Positions 16,593-24,287 of a stretch of DNA of 35,925 bases are shown one piece after another. The notes below the pieces were generated by a model, which was given only the letters and a program-made list of their open reading frames with translations, was not told the origin of the DNA and did no database searches. The stretch is from Candidatus Nezhaarchaeota archaeon WYZ-LMO8 (GTDB lineage: Archaea; Thermoproteota; Methanomethylicia; Nezhaarchaeales; WYZ-LMO8): contig QNVF01000011.1 in the NCBI GenBank assembly GCA_004347965.1, forward strand, positions 1-35,925, in the 5' to 3' direction. A program made the position numbers and the translations under genes. The number at the start of each line of letters is the position of its first letter. The stretch's first letter is position 1.

Positions 16593-17885
16593 TCACCCGA
16601 AGAAATCCATAATACTTGCTTGACCTCGACGTTCTTTAGCAGTTACGGAAGAAGCATCAACGTCGAGCACTAATCTGCCGTATACACCGTCGTAGCCCGG
16701 CCTTATAGTGACAAGACCTTCTCTCACCCTTACTATTGCTTCTGCTATTCTGCTTGGGACAACCATTTCGAGATCCTTAGCATTAACATTTAAGAGTACG
16801 TTAAGCTCGTTATCGAAGTTCCTTATTAACTTCATGTACAGCTCCCATACCTGCCCCGAGTACAGCTTGGTCTCCCCTCTAATCTTCATGCACTCAGCTA
16901 TGATCTCTGTTAGTGGTAGAAGCTTCTTGAAGCCTATAGCATTCGGCGGTTTAAATCCTCTTGGTCTGTCGGCGAGCTCTTCAACTCTTTGTTCAACACC
17001 CTTCGTTAGCAGCTTCCCGCACTTGGGGCACCTATTACCCCTTTTAATGGCTTCTTCAGGTGGCATGGAAACCCCGCACTTCCTGTGACCAGTCCAGTGG
17101 TATTTGCCGTAGGCCGGATCCACCTCTATGGTCATTAAGAACTTGGAGGGATTCTTGCTAATTATAGCCTCGATAAGCTCTTTATAAGAGGGCTTCTTTA
17201 AGTTAAAGACGTTAACCTCTCTACCAAGCCTATGAGGGTAGGGACTATGACTATCACTATTACTTAGGAGGGTCAGCCTATCAAGCCATGAAACTCGCCA
17301 GTTCATTTCCGGGTCTGAGCTGAGCCCGGTTTCAAGAGCTTTAATTTTGTGGCTCTTATCTCCATAACACTCTTCAAGGCTATCGACTCCACCTATGGAG
17401 CCGAAGATCGACCACCAAGGAGTCCAAGCGTGAGCAGGAAAGATGAAGATGTTACTGTCAATCTCTAGAAGCATTTCTATTAGTTCAGCGGGATTCATGG
17501 CTAGAACTGGACGACCATCAGCCTCTAAGTCGCAGAGTTTACTGAAGACATCAATTACCTGCTCTGCAACCTCAAAGCTAGGCATTAATACGACGTGATG
17601 TATTCTCCTCTTCTTTCCCTCAACTTCATGTATTGTTCCTATCTCTGTCTGAGCTACGAAGTAAAGATTGGCTTGAGAATTCTTAATCTTGTACAGGCTA
17701 GTTCCAGGAACCTCCTCTAGACTTTCCTTTAATTCCTTAAGCCACAATGGATGAATAACGTCACCGGTTCCAAGGAGGTTAATCCCCTTAATGGGGGCAT
17801 AGGCTGATAGCTCTTTCACACTCATCTTTTCTGACGTGGCTCCACTATACTTCGAGTGTATGTGAAGATCAGCGTATATTATCAA
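16593..17885 (-). CDS. Endonuclease Q (PHP-domain DNA repair nuclease) with PIP box
   Basis: EndoQ cleaves 5' of deaminated bases (uracil, hypoxanthine, xanthine) and abasic sites. The 430-aa protein has a PHP metal-binding domain ('ADLHIHSKYS' with Asp6, His8 and His10; 'GTGD'; 'IFPAHAWTPW'; 'LSNSDSHSPYPHRLGRE'), then a zinc-finger part ('HRKCG...GNRCPKCGK'), then a C-terminal domain ending QASIMDFFG. That ending is a textbook PCNA-interacting motif (QxxIxxFF), as in the Pyrococcus enzyme. Length matches EndoQ (about 420-430 aa). The start is TTG 17885, almost at the predicted transcription start. It lies between hydrogenase subunit genes on the same strand but has no metabolic link to them. 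Confidence 0.88.
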   Translation of the reverse strand: MIIYADLHIHSKYSGATSEKMSVKELSAYAPIKGINLLGTGDVIHPLWLKELKESLEEVPGTSLYKIKNSQANLYFVAQTEIGTIHEVEGKKRRIHHVVLMPSFEVAEQVIDVFSKLCDLEADGRPVLAMNPAELIEMLLEIDSNIFIFPAHAWTPWWSIFGSIGGVDSLEECYGDKSHKIKALETGLSSDPEMNWRVSWLDRLTLLSNSDSHSPYPHRLGREVNVFNLKKPSYKELIEAIISKNPSKFLMTIEVDPAYGKYHWTGHRKCGVSMPPEEAIKRGNRCPKCGKLLTKGVEQRVEELADRPRGFKPPNAIGFKKLLPLTEIIAECMKIRGETKLYSGQVWELYMKLIRNFDNELNVLLNVNAKDLEMVVPSRIAEAIVRVREGLVTIRPGYDGVYGRLVLDVDASSVTAKERRGQASIMDFFG

Positions 17886-17906
17886 ATAAGGTTACCCAAT
17901 TATACT

Positions 17907-17919
17907 TGCCTTAAATAAT
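17907..17919 (-). promoter_or_regulatory. Probable promoter of the EndoQ gene
   Basis: On the minus strand 'attatttaaggc' lies about 27 nt upstream of the TTG start, which would make the mRNA nearly leaderless. The element lies in the 55-nt gap after the NuoN-like stop, so EndoQ may be expressed independently of the upstream hydrogenase genes. Confidence 0.4.
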
Positions 17920-17940
17920 GCTAAGAAAGCTTTTCTGTGT

Positions 17941-19473
17941 TTACGGTAATGGAAGGAGGATTGATGCTGCCTTCTGAGCTACCTCTATTAAAGGCCATGG
18001 ATAGCAGCCAATGGCTACTAGCGCTATCATGAGCAGTACTAGGGGGACTACAATCAATGCTGATACCTCCTTTGATGTCTCAGCCCTAATCCCCTTAGGT
18101 CTTATGACGCACACTTGAAGTAGCCTTAGATAATATGCTGCTGCGAACACACTATTTACAAGCATTAGTGAGGTGACTACGTTCATAAAGGCATCACCAA
18201 CACTATAGCCAGACATTAGCAGCAATAGTTTGCTCACGAAGCCAGCTAGAGGAGGAGCTCCACTTAATGATAGTAAACCTATTGAGAACGATGCCCCCGT
18301 CCACGGCATTGCTCTGCCAATGCCTTGGAGGTCATAGATGTTCCTCGTTTTAGCCCTCGTGATAAATGAGCCAGCTGCAAGGAAGAGGAGACCCTTGCCA
18401 ATGGCATGTGATAATAGATGCATTAAGGCTCCAATAAAGCCCATTAAGCTTGCAGCAATAGCTCCTATGCGTAAGCCATAAGCTGCTACTCCTAGACCAA
18501 ACAGTATGAAACCTATGTTAACAGTGCTCGAGAATGCTAAGAGTCTTTTTACGTCCCTCTGCAATAGCGCCATTATGTTTGCAACCGTCGTAGTTACAAC
18601 AGCGAAGACCGTAAAGAGTACTCCATAGTTAAAGATTAATGGGTTAAAGATCGTGTAGGCGCTCCTCGCGATGGCGTAGATAGCAGCCTTAATTACTAAC
18701 CCCGACAGCATGGCGCTTATTGGGCTCGGAGCGGCTGGATGAGCGTCGGGCAACCAAGTGTGGAAGGGTACTATGGAGGCTGTAACGCCGAACCCGACGA
18801 AGATCAAGGTTAACGTGATGTAGCCGTAGAATGGGTCAACGCTTGACGTAGAGAATATCATTGAGAGGGCATGGAAGTTCAGTGTTCCCGCATAGCCGTA
18901 GAGCAACGCCATGCCCAGCAAAGCCATGAGAGAACCAAGAGAGCTCATCACCAAGTACTTGAAGCCAGCTTCTATAGGCTCCCACCGGTACTTCCTGAAA
19001 GCTACGAGAGAATACGAAGATACGCTCATTAACTCCCAGAAAACGAATAACGTGAAGAAATCTCCAGCAATTGCTACACCAATCATTCCAGCTACGAGCA
19101 GCAACAACATCGTGTAGTACCTATCTAAGCCAGTATCATGTTCCATGTACTTTATGGAGTATAAGGATACAAGTAGACCTAGACCGAGGAATAGTAACAC
19201 CATGAAAATGCTTAATGCATCTACCCTGATTTCAACACCTAATGGTGGTCCAAAGCCTGAAAGTGATGCTACAGCGCCCTCAGTTAGTAGGGCCTTAGGC
19301 ATATCTATTGAAAGTAGAAGGGCTATGAGGAGTCCGAGTGTCGCAAATGCCCCCGTCAAACGCTTGAGCTTTAGTTTTCCTTCAATGTAACCTAGTAGTG
19401 GAGCCACTACAGAGAAAGTAATTAAAGCTATTAAAGGCCTTAAAACAGTCACCAAGTCCACTTCAATTACCAT
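17941..19473 (-). CDS. Antiporter-like membrane subunit (NuoN/MrpD-like)
   Basis: The 510-aa multi-pass protein is the third antiporter-like subunit. It shows 'FFTLFVFWELMSVSSYSLVAFRKYRWEPIEAGFKYLVMSSLGS', 'PFHTWLPDAHPAAPSPISAMLSGLVIKAAIYAIAR' and 'DVKRLLAFSSTVNIGFILFGLG', which carry the conserved Glu and Lys of the proton channel. Being next to the NuoK-like gene, as MrpD is next to MrpC, it probably contacts the J/K part of the arm. It follows the NuoK-like gene with a 3-nt gap. Confidence 0.92.
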   Translation of the reverse strand: MVIEVDLVTVLRPLIALITFSVVAPLLGYIEGKLKLKRLTGAFATLGLLIALLLSIDMPKALLTEGAVASLSGFGPPLGVEIRVDALSIFMVLLFLGLGLLVSLYSIKYMEHDTGLDRYYTMLLLLVAGMIGVAIAGDFFTLFVFWELMSVSSYSLVAFRKYRWEPIEAGFKYLVMSSLGSLMALLGMALLYGYAGTLNFHALSMIFSTSSVDPFYGYITLTLIFVGFGVTASIVPFHTWLPDAHPAAPSPISAMLSGLVIKAAIYAIARSAYTIFNPLIFNYGVLFTVFAVVTTTVANIMALLQRDVKRLLAFSSTVNIGFILFGLGVAAYGLRIGAIAASLMGFIGALMHLLSHAIGKGLLFLAAGSFITRAKTRNIYDLQGIGRAMPWTGASFSIGLLSLSGAPPLAGFVSKLLLLMSGYSVGDAFMNVVTSLMLVNSVFAAAYYLRLLQVCVIRPKGIRAETSKEVSALIVVPLVLLMIALVAIGCYPWPLIEVAQKAASILLPLP

Positions 19474-19476
19474 AGC

Positions 19477-19803
19477 TTACCACCTTAACCTCCTAAGCTT
19501 CTTTAAGTCAAGCGTCTTGTAGTGTTGATGTGCATCAACAACCAAGGAAAGAGCTAATGCAGCTACAATACCTCCAATAGCTATCGAGATTATCACGAAT
19601 GTCTGCGCTAGGGGGTCTATGAAGTTAGCTGGGTAAGTCCTCATCCAACCAAGTGACATGAAAGCTGTGTTGACCGCTATCGTTACTATCTCCAAGCCTA
19701 TGACGGTCTTTATCATGTTCCTCTTAGAGACGAGACAGTAAAAGCCTATCGCTAGTAAGATTAGAGAAAGGGCCAAGTAAGATTGAGGTGGAAGGTATTC
19801 CAT
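19477..19803 (-). CDS. NuoK/MrpC/MbhG-like membrane subunit
   Basis: The 108-aa protein has three membrane helices. 'KRNMIKTVIGLEIVTIAVNTAFMSLG' carries the conserved glutamate of NuoK TM2, and 'DPLAQTFVIISIAIGGIVAALALSLVV' matches the family's third helix. The tail is basic (KKLRRLRW). It continues the operon, 3 nt after the preceding subunit gene. Confidence 0.93.
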   Translation of the reverse strand: MEYLPPQSYLALSLILLAIGFYCLVSKRNMIKTVIGLEIVTIAVNTAFMSLGWMRTYPANFIDPLAQTFVIISIAIGGIVAALALSLVVDAHQHYKTLDLKKLRRLRW

Positions 19804-19806
19804 AGC

Positions 19807-20178
19807 TCACACCTCCTCCTCTTCAATGAGCTCCTCAATGGGAGCTTCAATAACCGCCTCCTCCTCTTCGATAACCTCCTTTGGAGGCTCTATCCTAAAT
19901 AGTGCTGTCACCCCGCATGCGGCCCCCAGTATGAGGAAGGCTTGAATTATAATGTCAATTGCTCTATAGCTCCATAACGTTGTGCCCAACCTCAAATCAG
20001 CCAAGAAGTCCTTGTCGTAAGCTTGTGAGACATTACCCCACCAATTTACTCCAAGCTCTCTAAGACCTTGACTTAACGCTAGAGCATTCGTATAAGGTTG
20101 TGGTATTGGCATAAAGTATAGGATTGCTAAGACTGCTAATGCTAGTATTGCACCACATGCAGCAAGCTCTTTACTCAT
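19807..20178 (-). CDS. MbhE-like (NuoJ C-terminal half) subunit with acidic tail
   Basis: The 123-aa protein has an N-terminal membrane helix, a soluble loop, and a second helix in the segment 'GTTLWSYRAIDIIIQAFLILGAACGVTALF'. This resembles the MbhE / MrpB N-terminal region, which corresponds to the second part of NuoJ. The last 25 residues are almost purely acidic (EEEEAVIEAPIEELIEEEEV), which is odd for this family. It overlaps the preceding small subunit gene by 4 nt, so the two are translationally coupled. Confidence 0.75.
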   Translation of the reverse strand: MSKELAACGAILALAVLAILYFMPIPQPYTNALALSQGLRELGVNWWGNVSQAYDKDFLADLRLGTTLWSYRAIDIIIQAFLILGAACGVTALFRIEPPKEVIEEEEAVIEAPIEELIEEEEV

Positions 20179-20411
20179 GCCACACGCCTCCTTCTAATTG
20201 TATGTACAGTTACCGCTAAAAGTACAGAGACCGCACCTGCATAGATTAGAAGTTGAAATATCGATGCGTAGAATGCACCCATTACGTAGTAGATTATAGC
20301 TATGAGGACGCACATAACAGAGAATGCTATGATGCACTTCACTAAGTCCTTGGATTCAACAGCAAGCAAGGCCATTAGGATTGTTAGGAATGCTAATACG
20401 ATATCCCACAA
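20175..20411 (-). CDS. MbhD-like (NuoJ N-terminal half) subunit
   Basis: The 78-aa protein has about three membrane helices, and the last, 'FQLLIYAGAVSVLLAVTVH', matches the pi-bulge helix TM3 of NuoJ. Together with the next gene it stands in for the single NuoJ of complex I, as MbhD and MbhE do in membrane-bound hydrogenases. Its start lies inside the end of the NuoI-like gene (19-nt overlap). Confidence 0.8.
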   Translation of the reverse strand: MWDIVLAFLTILMALLAVESKDLVKCIIAFSVMCVLIAIIYYVMGAFYASIFQLLIYAGAVSVLLAVTVHTIRRRRVA

Positions 20412-20743
20412 GGCTCAACCACCTCGATCCTCCTATTGTAGGAAGCTAGCTCATAGAACTGAGTCATCTTAATAGCTTTTCGAGGACAAGATTCAACGCA
20501 TTGTGAGCAGAAGGTACATCTAGCTAAGTAATATCTAGGCTTCTTATTCCCACTCGGTAAGGTTACGAGTTCAAGTGCAGCTGCCGGACAATCTTTAACG
20601 CACAGACCGCAACCAACACACCGATTGTAATCTATTTCGACCTTGCCCCTATAGTCTGAAGGGACATCTCTCTTTTCAAAGGGATACAGCAAGGTAGCTC
20701 TCTTCTGAAAAGCGGTCTTCAACACATCACCAAATATGGGCAT
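20393..20743 (-). CDS. NuoI/MbhN-like 2[4Fe-4S] ferredoxin subunit
   Basis: The 116-aa protein binds two [4Fe-4S] clusters through 'CVGCGLCVKDCP' and 'CTFCSQCVESCP'. It should pass electrons from reduced ferredoxin to the small subunit. No NuoE/F/G gene is present in the locus, so this subunit is the likely entry point. It sits between the NuoH-like and NuoJ-like genes, as in complex I and Mbh operons. Confidence 0.95.
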   Translation of the reverse strand: MPIFGDVLKTAFQKRATLLYPFEKRDVPSDYRGKVEIDYNRCVGCGLCVKDCPAAALELVTLPSGNKKPRYYLARCTFCSQCVESCPRKAIKMTQFYELASYNRRIEVVEPCGISY

Positions 20744-20752
20744 TTCACCACC

Positions 20753-21748
20753 TCAAATAACTATCAATCTAGGCACCATAACAGCTAAGAGCAATTGAAG
20801 TATTGAGATGGGTACCAGGTACTTCCACGCGAAGTTCACCATCTGATCTATCCTAAGTCTAGACATAGCTGCCCTTATTATCGTAAGTATCAAGAGGACG
20901 ATGATGGACTTGATTACGAAGATTATTGTTGATGAAAGAGCACCTACGAAGCCTGGAAGTATTGGTTGAGGGCCTCCTAAGAATAATGTAGCTCCCAAAC
21001 CACATAGAAAGGCAAGCTCTATGTCCTTTGCAAGCCTTATGAGGGCAAGCTTCTTCCCTGAGTACTCGGTAAGCCAACCTGCAACTATCTCTGTCTCCGC
21101 TTCAGGTATATCAAATGGAACTCTCTCAAGTTCTGCTTGAGCTGCCAGCAGAAATATCGCAAAGCCTAGTGCTTGAATACCGAGAATGCTCCACCAACTG
21201 CTTTGAGTCTCTACTATACTTTTGATTTGTAAAGAGCCTTCAGTCTGAATCGTTACAGCAGCTGCTCCTAAAACTGAGGCCACGAGAGGTATTTCGTAGC
21301 CTAGTAGCTGCAATACTGATCTTTCAGCCCCCACTCCTGGGTATCTACTTGCAGACGAGAAGCCTGCTAAGAAGACTAGTATCACGAAGAAGGTTAGTAT
21401 GACTGTTACAACGATGAGATCCCCTTCAAACGATAGTACACCTTGAGCCCCGCACACTGGCAAGAACAGAACAGCAAATAAGCTTAGAGCTAAGGCGAAT
21501 ACCGGGATTGAAGAGAATAGTGGTCTATCGGCACCTTCGGGAACTATGTCCTCCTTAGCCATCAGCTTAACGAAATCAGCAAAGGGTTGGAACAAGCCCC
21601 AAGGCCCAGCGTACAAGGGACCTACTCTGTTTTGAAGCTTTGCGTAAAACTTTCTATCTATCCACTCGAAGAATAAACCGAGAACTGCGAAGAATAGGAA
21701 ACCTGGGAAAACTATTATTCGAAGAAGGTCAATGAGGTCTTGAATCAT
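20753..21748 (-). CDS. NuoH/MbhM-like membrane anchor subunit
   Basis: The 331-aa protein with eight or so membrane helices anchors the peripheral arm. 'LQNRVGPLYAGPWGLFQPFADFVKLMAKEDIVPEGADR' and 'PFDIPEAETEIVAGWLTEYSGKKLALIRLAKDIELA' are highly conserved NuoH/MbhM signatures containing the charged residues of the E-channel. It follows the large subunit gene after 3 nt. Confidence 0.95.
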   Translation of the reverse strand: MIQDLIDLLRIIVFPGFLFFAVLGLFFEWIDRKFYAKLQNRVGPLYAGPWGLFQPFADFVKLMAKEDIVPEGADRPLFSSIPVFALALSLFAVLFLPVCGAQGVLSFEGDLIVVTVILTFFVILVFLAGFSSASRYPGVGAERSVLQLLGYEIPLVASVLGAAAVTIQTEGSLQIKSIVETQSSWWSILGIQALGFAIFLLAAQAELERVPFDIPEAETEIVAGWLTEYSGKKLALIRLAKDIELAFLCGLGATLFLGGPQPILPGFVGALSSTIIFVIKSIIVLLILTIIRAAMSRLRIDQMVNFAWKYLVPISILQLLLAVMVPRLIVI

Positions 21749-21751
21749 GAG

Positions 21752-22930
21752 TTAATCCCTCCAGTACATACGCTTTATTTGGCTGAAAGTCCAAACCCAA
21801 CTCTTACCGCTTGAGACGTCTATAAACCTTATAGCTCTATCAGTACAGCTTAAGCATGGATCTATGCTAGCAAAGGTTATAGGTACGTCAGCTATGTTAA
21901 CCACGTAATCGCCCCTAGACGTAAGCATTACTGGAATTGAGAGGAGGTTTGCCAGCGTTGGTGCCCTCACCTTCCACCTAAAAGGTCTCTCCGTGCCATT
22001 AGCTCTAACGTAGTGAATCACTTCACCCCTTGGAGCCTCAGTTCTTCCGACGCCCTCTCCAGTTGGCACAACTCTTGGTACTCTAATCCTTACAGGTCCA
22101 GAAGGCATCCTCTTTATAGCTTCTCTAACTATACTTATCGACTCAAGAGTTTCGTCAATCCTAACCAGAAGCCTAGCCGTTACGTCGCAAGTATCATATG
22201 TAACAACCCTGAACGGTATCTCATCATAGGCTGCATGTGGATCGTCAGCCCTTACGTCGAAAGGTACTCCTGATGCTCTTGCTGTTGGACCCACAGCGCA
22301 TAGAGCTATTGCATCCTCCTTCCTTAAAATGCCGACGCCATCGCACCTCATCCTTATAGTTCTCTCATCTAAGCACATCTTCTTGTACTTCCTCACTTTC
22401 TCATCTAGTAAGTCCATGACCTTCAAGATCCTCTCTGCCTTCTCCTGCGGTATATCCCTCCTCACTCCACCTATAGTCATTAGAGCGTACGTGACCCTAT
22501 TACCGGTGAAGTCCTCTATAACGTCCATTACCATCTCTCTATCTCTCCAAACGTACATGAAGAGTGTGTCAAAGCCTATTTCGTGAGCTGCAACTCCAAG
22601 CCATAGCAGGTGGCTATGTATCCTATTTAGCTCAAGACCTATCGTCCTTATGTAGTCAGCTCTCTTAGGTATCTCCTTACCTATTATGTCCTCGGTTGCT
22701 TGAGTTAGACAGAAGGCATGAACTATTCCGCATATACCGCATATTCTCTCAGCTATGTAGAGGTTTTGAATGTACGTTTGGTACTCACCAGCCTTCTCTA
22801 TGCCTCTGTGATTGTAACCAATCCTAAGCTTAGCTCCAACCACATGCTCTCCATCCACATAGCACGTTATGTTTAGGGGCTCCTTTATTGCAGGGTGTTG
22901 AGGACCTATTGGGATGTCAACTACGCTCAT
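21752..22930 (-). CDS. Group 4 [NiFe] hydrogenase large subunit (NuoD homologue with intact NiFe ligands)
   Basis: The 392-aa protein is the catalytic subunit. Unlike NuoD of complex I, it keeps both [NiFe]-binding motifs. L1 is 'RICGIC...H' (Cys64, Cys67, His71) and L2 is 'DPCLSCTDR' (Cys359, Cys362). These match membrane-bound hydrogenases such as MbhL. The body also shows 'GPQHPAIKEPL', 'LELNRIHSHLLWLG' and 'GNRVTYALMTIGGVRRDI', shared by NuoD and group 4 hydrogenases. L2 ends in Arg instead of His and only 27 residues follow, so C-terminal processing is uncertain. With intact ligands the complex should evolve or oxidise H2. It overlaps none of its neighbours but lies 3 nt from each. Confidence 0.92.
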   Translation of the reverse strand: MSVVDIPIGPQHPAIKEPLNITCYVDGEHVVGAKLRIGYNHRGIEKAGEYQTYIQNLYIAERICGICGIVHAFCLTQATEDIIGKEIPKRADYIRTIGLELNRIHSHLLWLGVAAHEIGFDTLFMYVWRDREMVMDVIEDFTGNRVTYALMTIGGVRRDIPQEKAERILKVMDLLDEKVRKYKKMCLDERTIRMRCDGVGILRKEDAIALCAVGPTARASGVPFDVRADDPHAAYDEIPFRVVTYDTCDVTARLLVRIDETLESISIVREAIKRMPSGPVRIRVPRVVPTGEGVGRTEAPRGEVIHYVRANGTERPFRWKVRAPTLANLLSIPVMLTSRGDYVVNIADVPITFASIDPCLSCTDRAIRFIDVSSGKSWVWTFSQIKRMYWRD

Positions 22931-22933
22931 ATC

Positions 22934-23410
22934 TCAATCCCTCTCCTTAGTTATCTTGCTAAGAAGTGTTTGAAGATCTACATCCTTCCTAAGTGGATAG
23001 AGACCTTCAGGCCATTCATCTGGTAATTCTAGGTGGCTAAGATCTGGATGGCCGTTAATGTTGATTCCAAACATCTCGTGAACTTCTTTTTCGTAGAAAA
23101 AGGCCCCTGGGATTACGTCGCTTATCGTATCTATTTCTGGATTGTCTTTAGGAATTAACCCTCTAACCGATATCACCACACCTTTGAATGAGAAGTGAGG
23201 TATAACTTCGAATCTATCTACTGCATCAACACCAGATATTGTGGATACGTGTGTCACACCAATATTATCTCTCAAAAACCTAATAACATCCTTATACGTT
23301 GACCTATCAACAGTTATGAATATCCTCCTAGCCCTCTGAATCTTCGCTTCAAGTATTTTCTCTCCAAACTTCTCTTTGAGCTTATTTACGATCTCTTCTT
23401 CAAGAGTCAA
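22934..23410 (-). CDS. NuoC/MbhK-like subunit
   Basis: The 158-aa protein corresponds to the 30-kDa subunit of complex I. 'PGAFFYEKEVHEMFGININGHPDLSHLELPDEWPEGLYPLRKD' is the family signature. It binds no cofactor and stabilises the large and small subunits. Its start overlaps the small subunit gene by 4 nt. Confidence 0.95.
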   Translation of the reverse strand: MTLEEEIVNKLKEKFGEKILEAKIQRARRIFITVDRSTYKDVIRFLRDNIGVTHVSTISGVDAVDRFEVIPHFSFKGVVISVRGLIPKDNPEIDTISDVIPGAFFYEKEVHEMFGININGHPDLSHLELPDEWPEGLYPLRKDVDLQTLLSKITKERD

Positions 23411-23844
23411 GAGGCCCCCCCTCTAAGTTTCTCTATGAGTTTAACGACACCGTTTATTATTGCTTCAGGCTTGGGAGGACACCCCATAACATAGACGTCA
23501 ACAGGTATCACGTTATCGAGCCCAGGATAGACGTTGTAGCAATTTCTGAAAGCTCCACTACTAGCACAGCAATTGCCAACAGCCATGACGAATTTAGGTT
23601 CAGGCATTTGCTCGTAGACCCTCTTGAGTCTCTTCTCAACTTGCTTAGTCACTGGACCTGTGACTATCAATATGTCAGCATGTCTTGGCGAGCCAACAAG
23701 TCTAATTCCAAACCTCTCAACGTCATATCTAGGAGTGAGCGCAGCTACTACCTCAATGTCACAACCATTACATGCACCAGTATTGAAGTGTATTACCCAA
23801 GGACTTCTAATTCTAGCCCAGTCAACTAGCCCCAACCTTACCAC
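23407..23844 (-). CDS. [NiFe] hydrogenase small subunit (NuoB/MbhJ-like)
   Basis: The 145-aa protein holds the proximal [4Fe-4S] cluster. The first ligands are spaced 'GACNGCDIE' (Cys25, Cys28), the hydrogenase form; complex I NuoB has adjacent cysteines here. The remaining ligands are in 'GNCCASSG' (Cys92 or Cys93) and 'MGCPPKPE' (Cys122). 'LTPRYDVERFGIRLV' is very close to membrane-bound hydrogenase small subunits. This agrees with the intact NiFe site in the partner large subunit. Confidence 0.93.
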   Translation of the reverse strand: MVRLGLVDWARIRSPWVIHFNTGACNGCDIEVVAALTPRYDVERFGIRLVGSPRHADILIVTGPVTKQVEKRLKRVYEQMPEPKFVMAVGNCCASSGAFRNCYNVYPGLDNVIPVDVYVMGCPPKPEAIINGVVKLIEKLRGGAS

Positions 23845-24179
23845 CTTCTTCTAGCTAAGAGAAGTATAGCCTCTAAAGCCACAAGCGCGTATATTGCAAC
23901 CAAGAAAGATGTTTGAGTGAGCATAGTTGGTGACAATATTGCAAACGCTATGATCAGAGCCAATGTATCAAATACTAAGAAGAGGGTTGCGAAGTTTATT
24001 AAGTGAATCGTTACGGGAACTATTTCAGCAGGAACATCCTCACCACATGCATAGGGTTTAAGCTTATCAGAGCTTGGCTTTGGTCTAGGAGCAATCTTAG
24101 CGCCCCACGCATAAGTTAATGCAGAGACTATGAGGGCGATAATGAATGAAATTATCGGGATTGTGACTGTCGAGCTCAT
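23838..24179 (-). CDS. NuoA/MbhI-like membrane subunit, first gene of the hydrogenase operon
   Basis: The 113-aa protein has three membrane helices. 'KLKPYACGEDVPAE' contains the cysteine loop typical of NuoA-like subunits, and 'INFATLFLVFDTLALIIAFAI' is the second helix. In complex I this helix carries a conserved acidic pair (FDxE), whereas here it reads FDTLA with only the Asp kept. It overlaps the small subunit gene by 7 nt. It is the promoter-proximal gene of the A-to-N unit. Confidence 0.88.
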   Translation of the reverse strand: MSSTVTIPIISFIIALIVSALTYAWGAKIAPRPKPSSDKLKPYACGEDVPAEIVPVTIHLINFATLFLVFDTLALIIAFAILSPTMLTQTSFLVAIYALVALEAILLLARRRW

Positions 24180-24221
24180 AGTGCAACCGCCTCAGATCGC
24201 TAGCCAGCACTCTTGGCTCTA

Positions 24222-24238
24222 AAGTTTAAAATATAAAT
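24222..24238. promoter_or_regulatory. Bidirectional AT-rich promoter core between the hydrogenase operon and proS
   Basis: 'aagtttaaaatataaat' lies in the 108-nt divergent spacer. Read on the plus strand, 'atataaat' is about 55 nt before the proS start. Read on the minus strand, 'atttatattttaaac' is about 50 nt before the NuoA-like start. Both units could use the same core with short leaders. Confidence 0.45.
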
Positions 24239-24287
24239 CCTTCGCTGAACCTCACTTAGAAAGCATGATAGCTTCAACTATGGTGTT

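Noticed and set aside
12850-24179. Annotation as NADH:quinone oxidoreductase
   Set aside because: No NuoE, F or G genes; the large subunit keeps all four NiFe cysteines and the small subunit has the hydrogenase-type CxxC.
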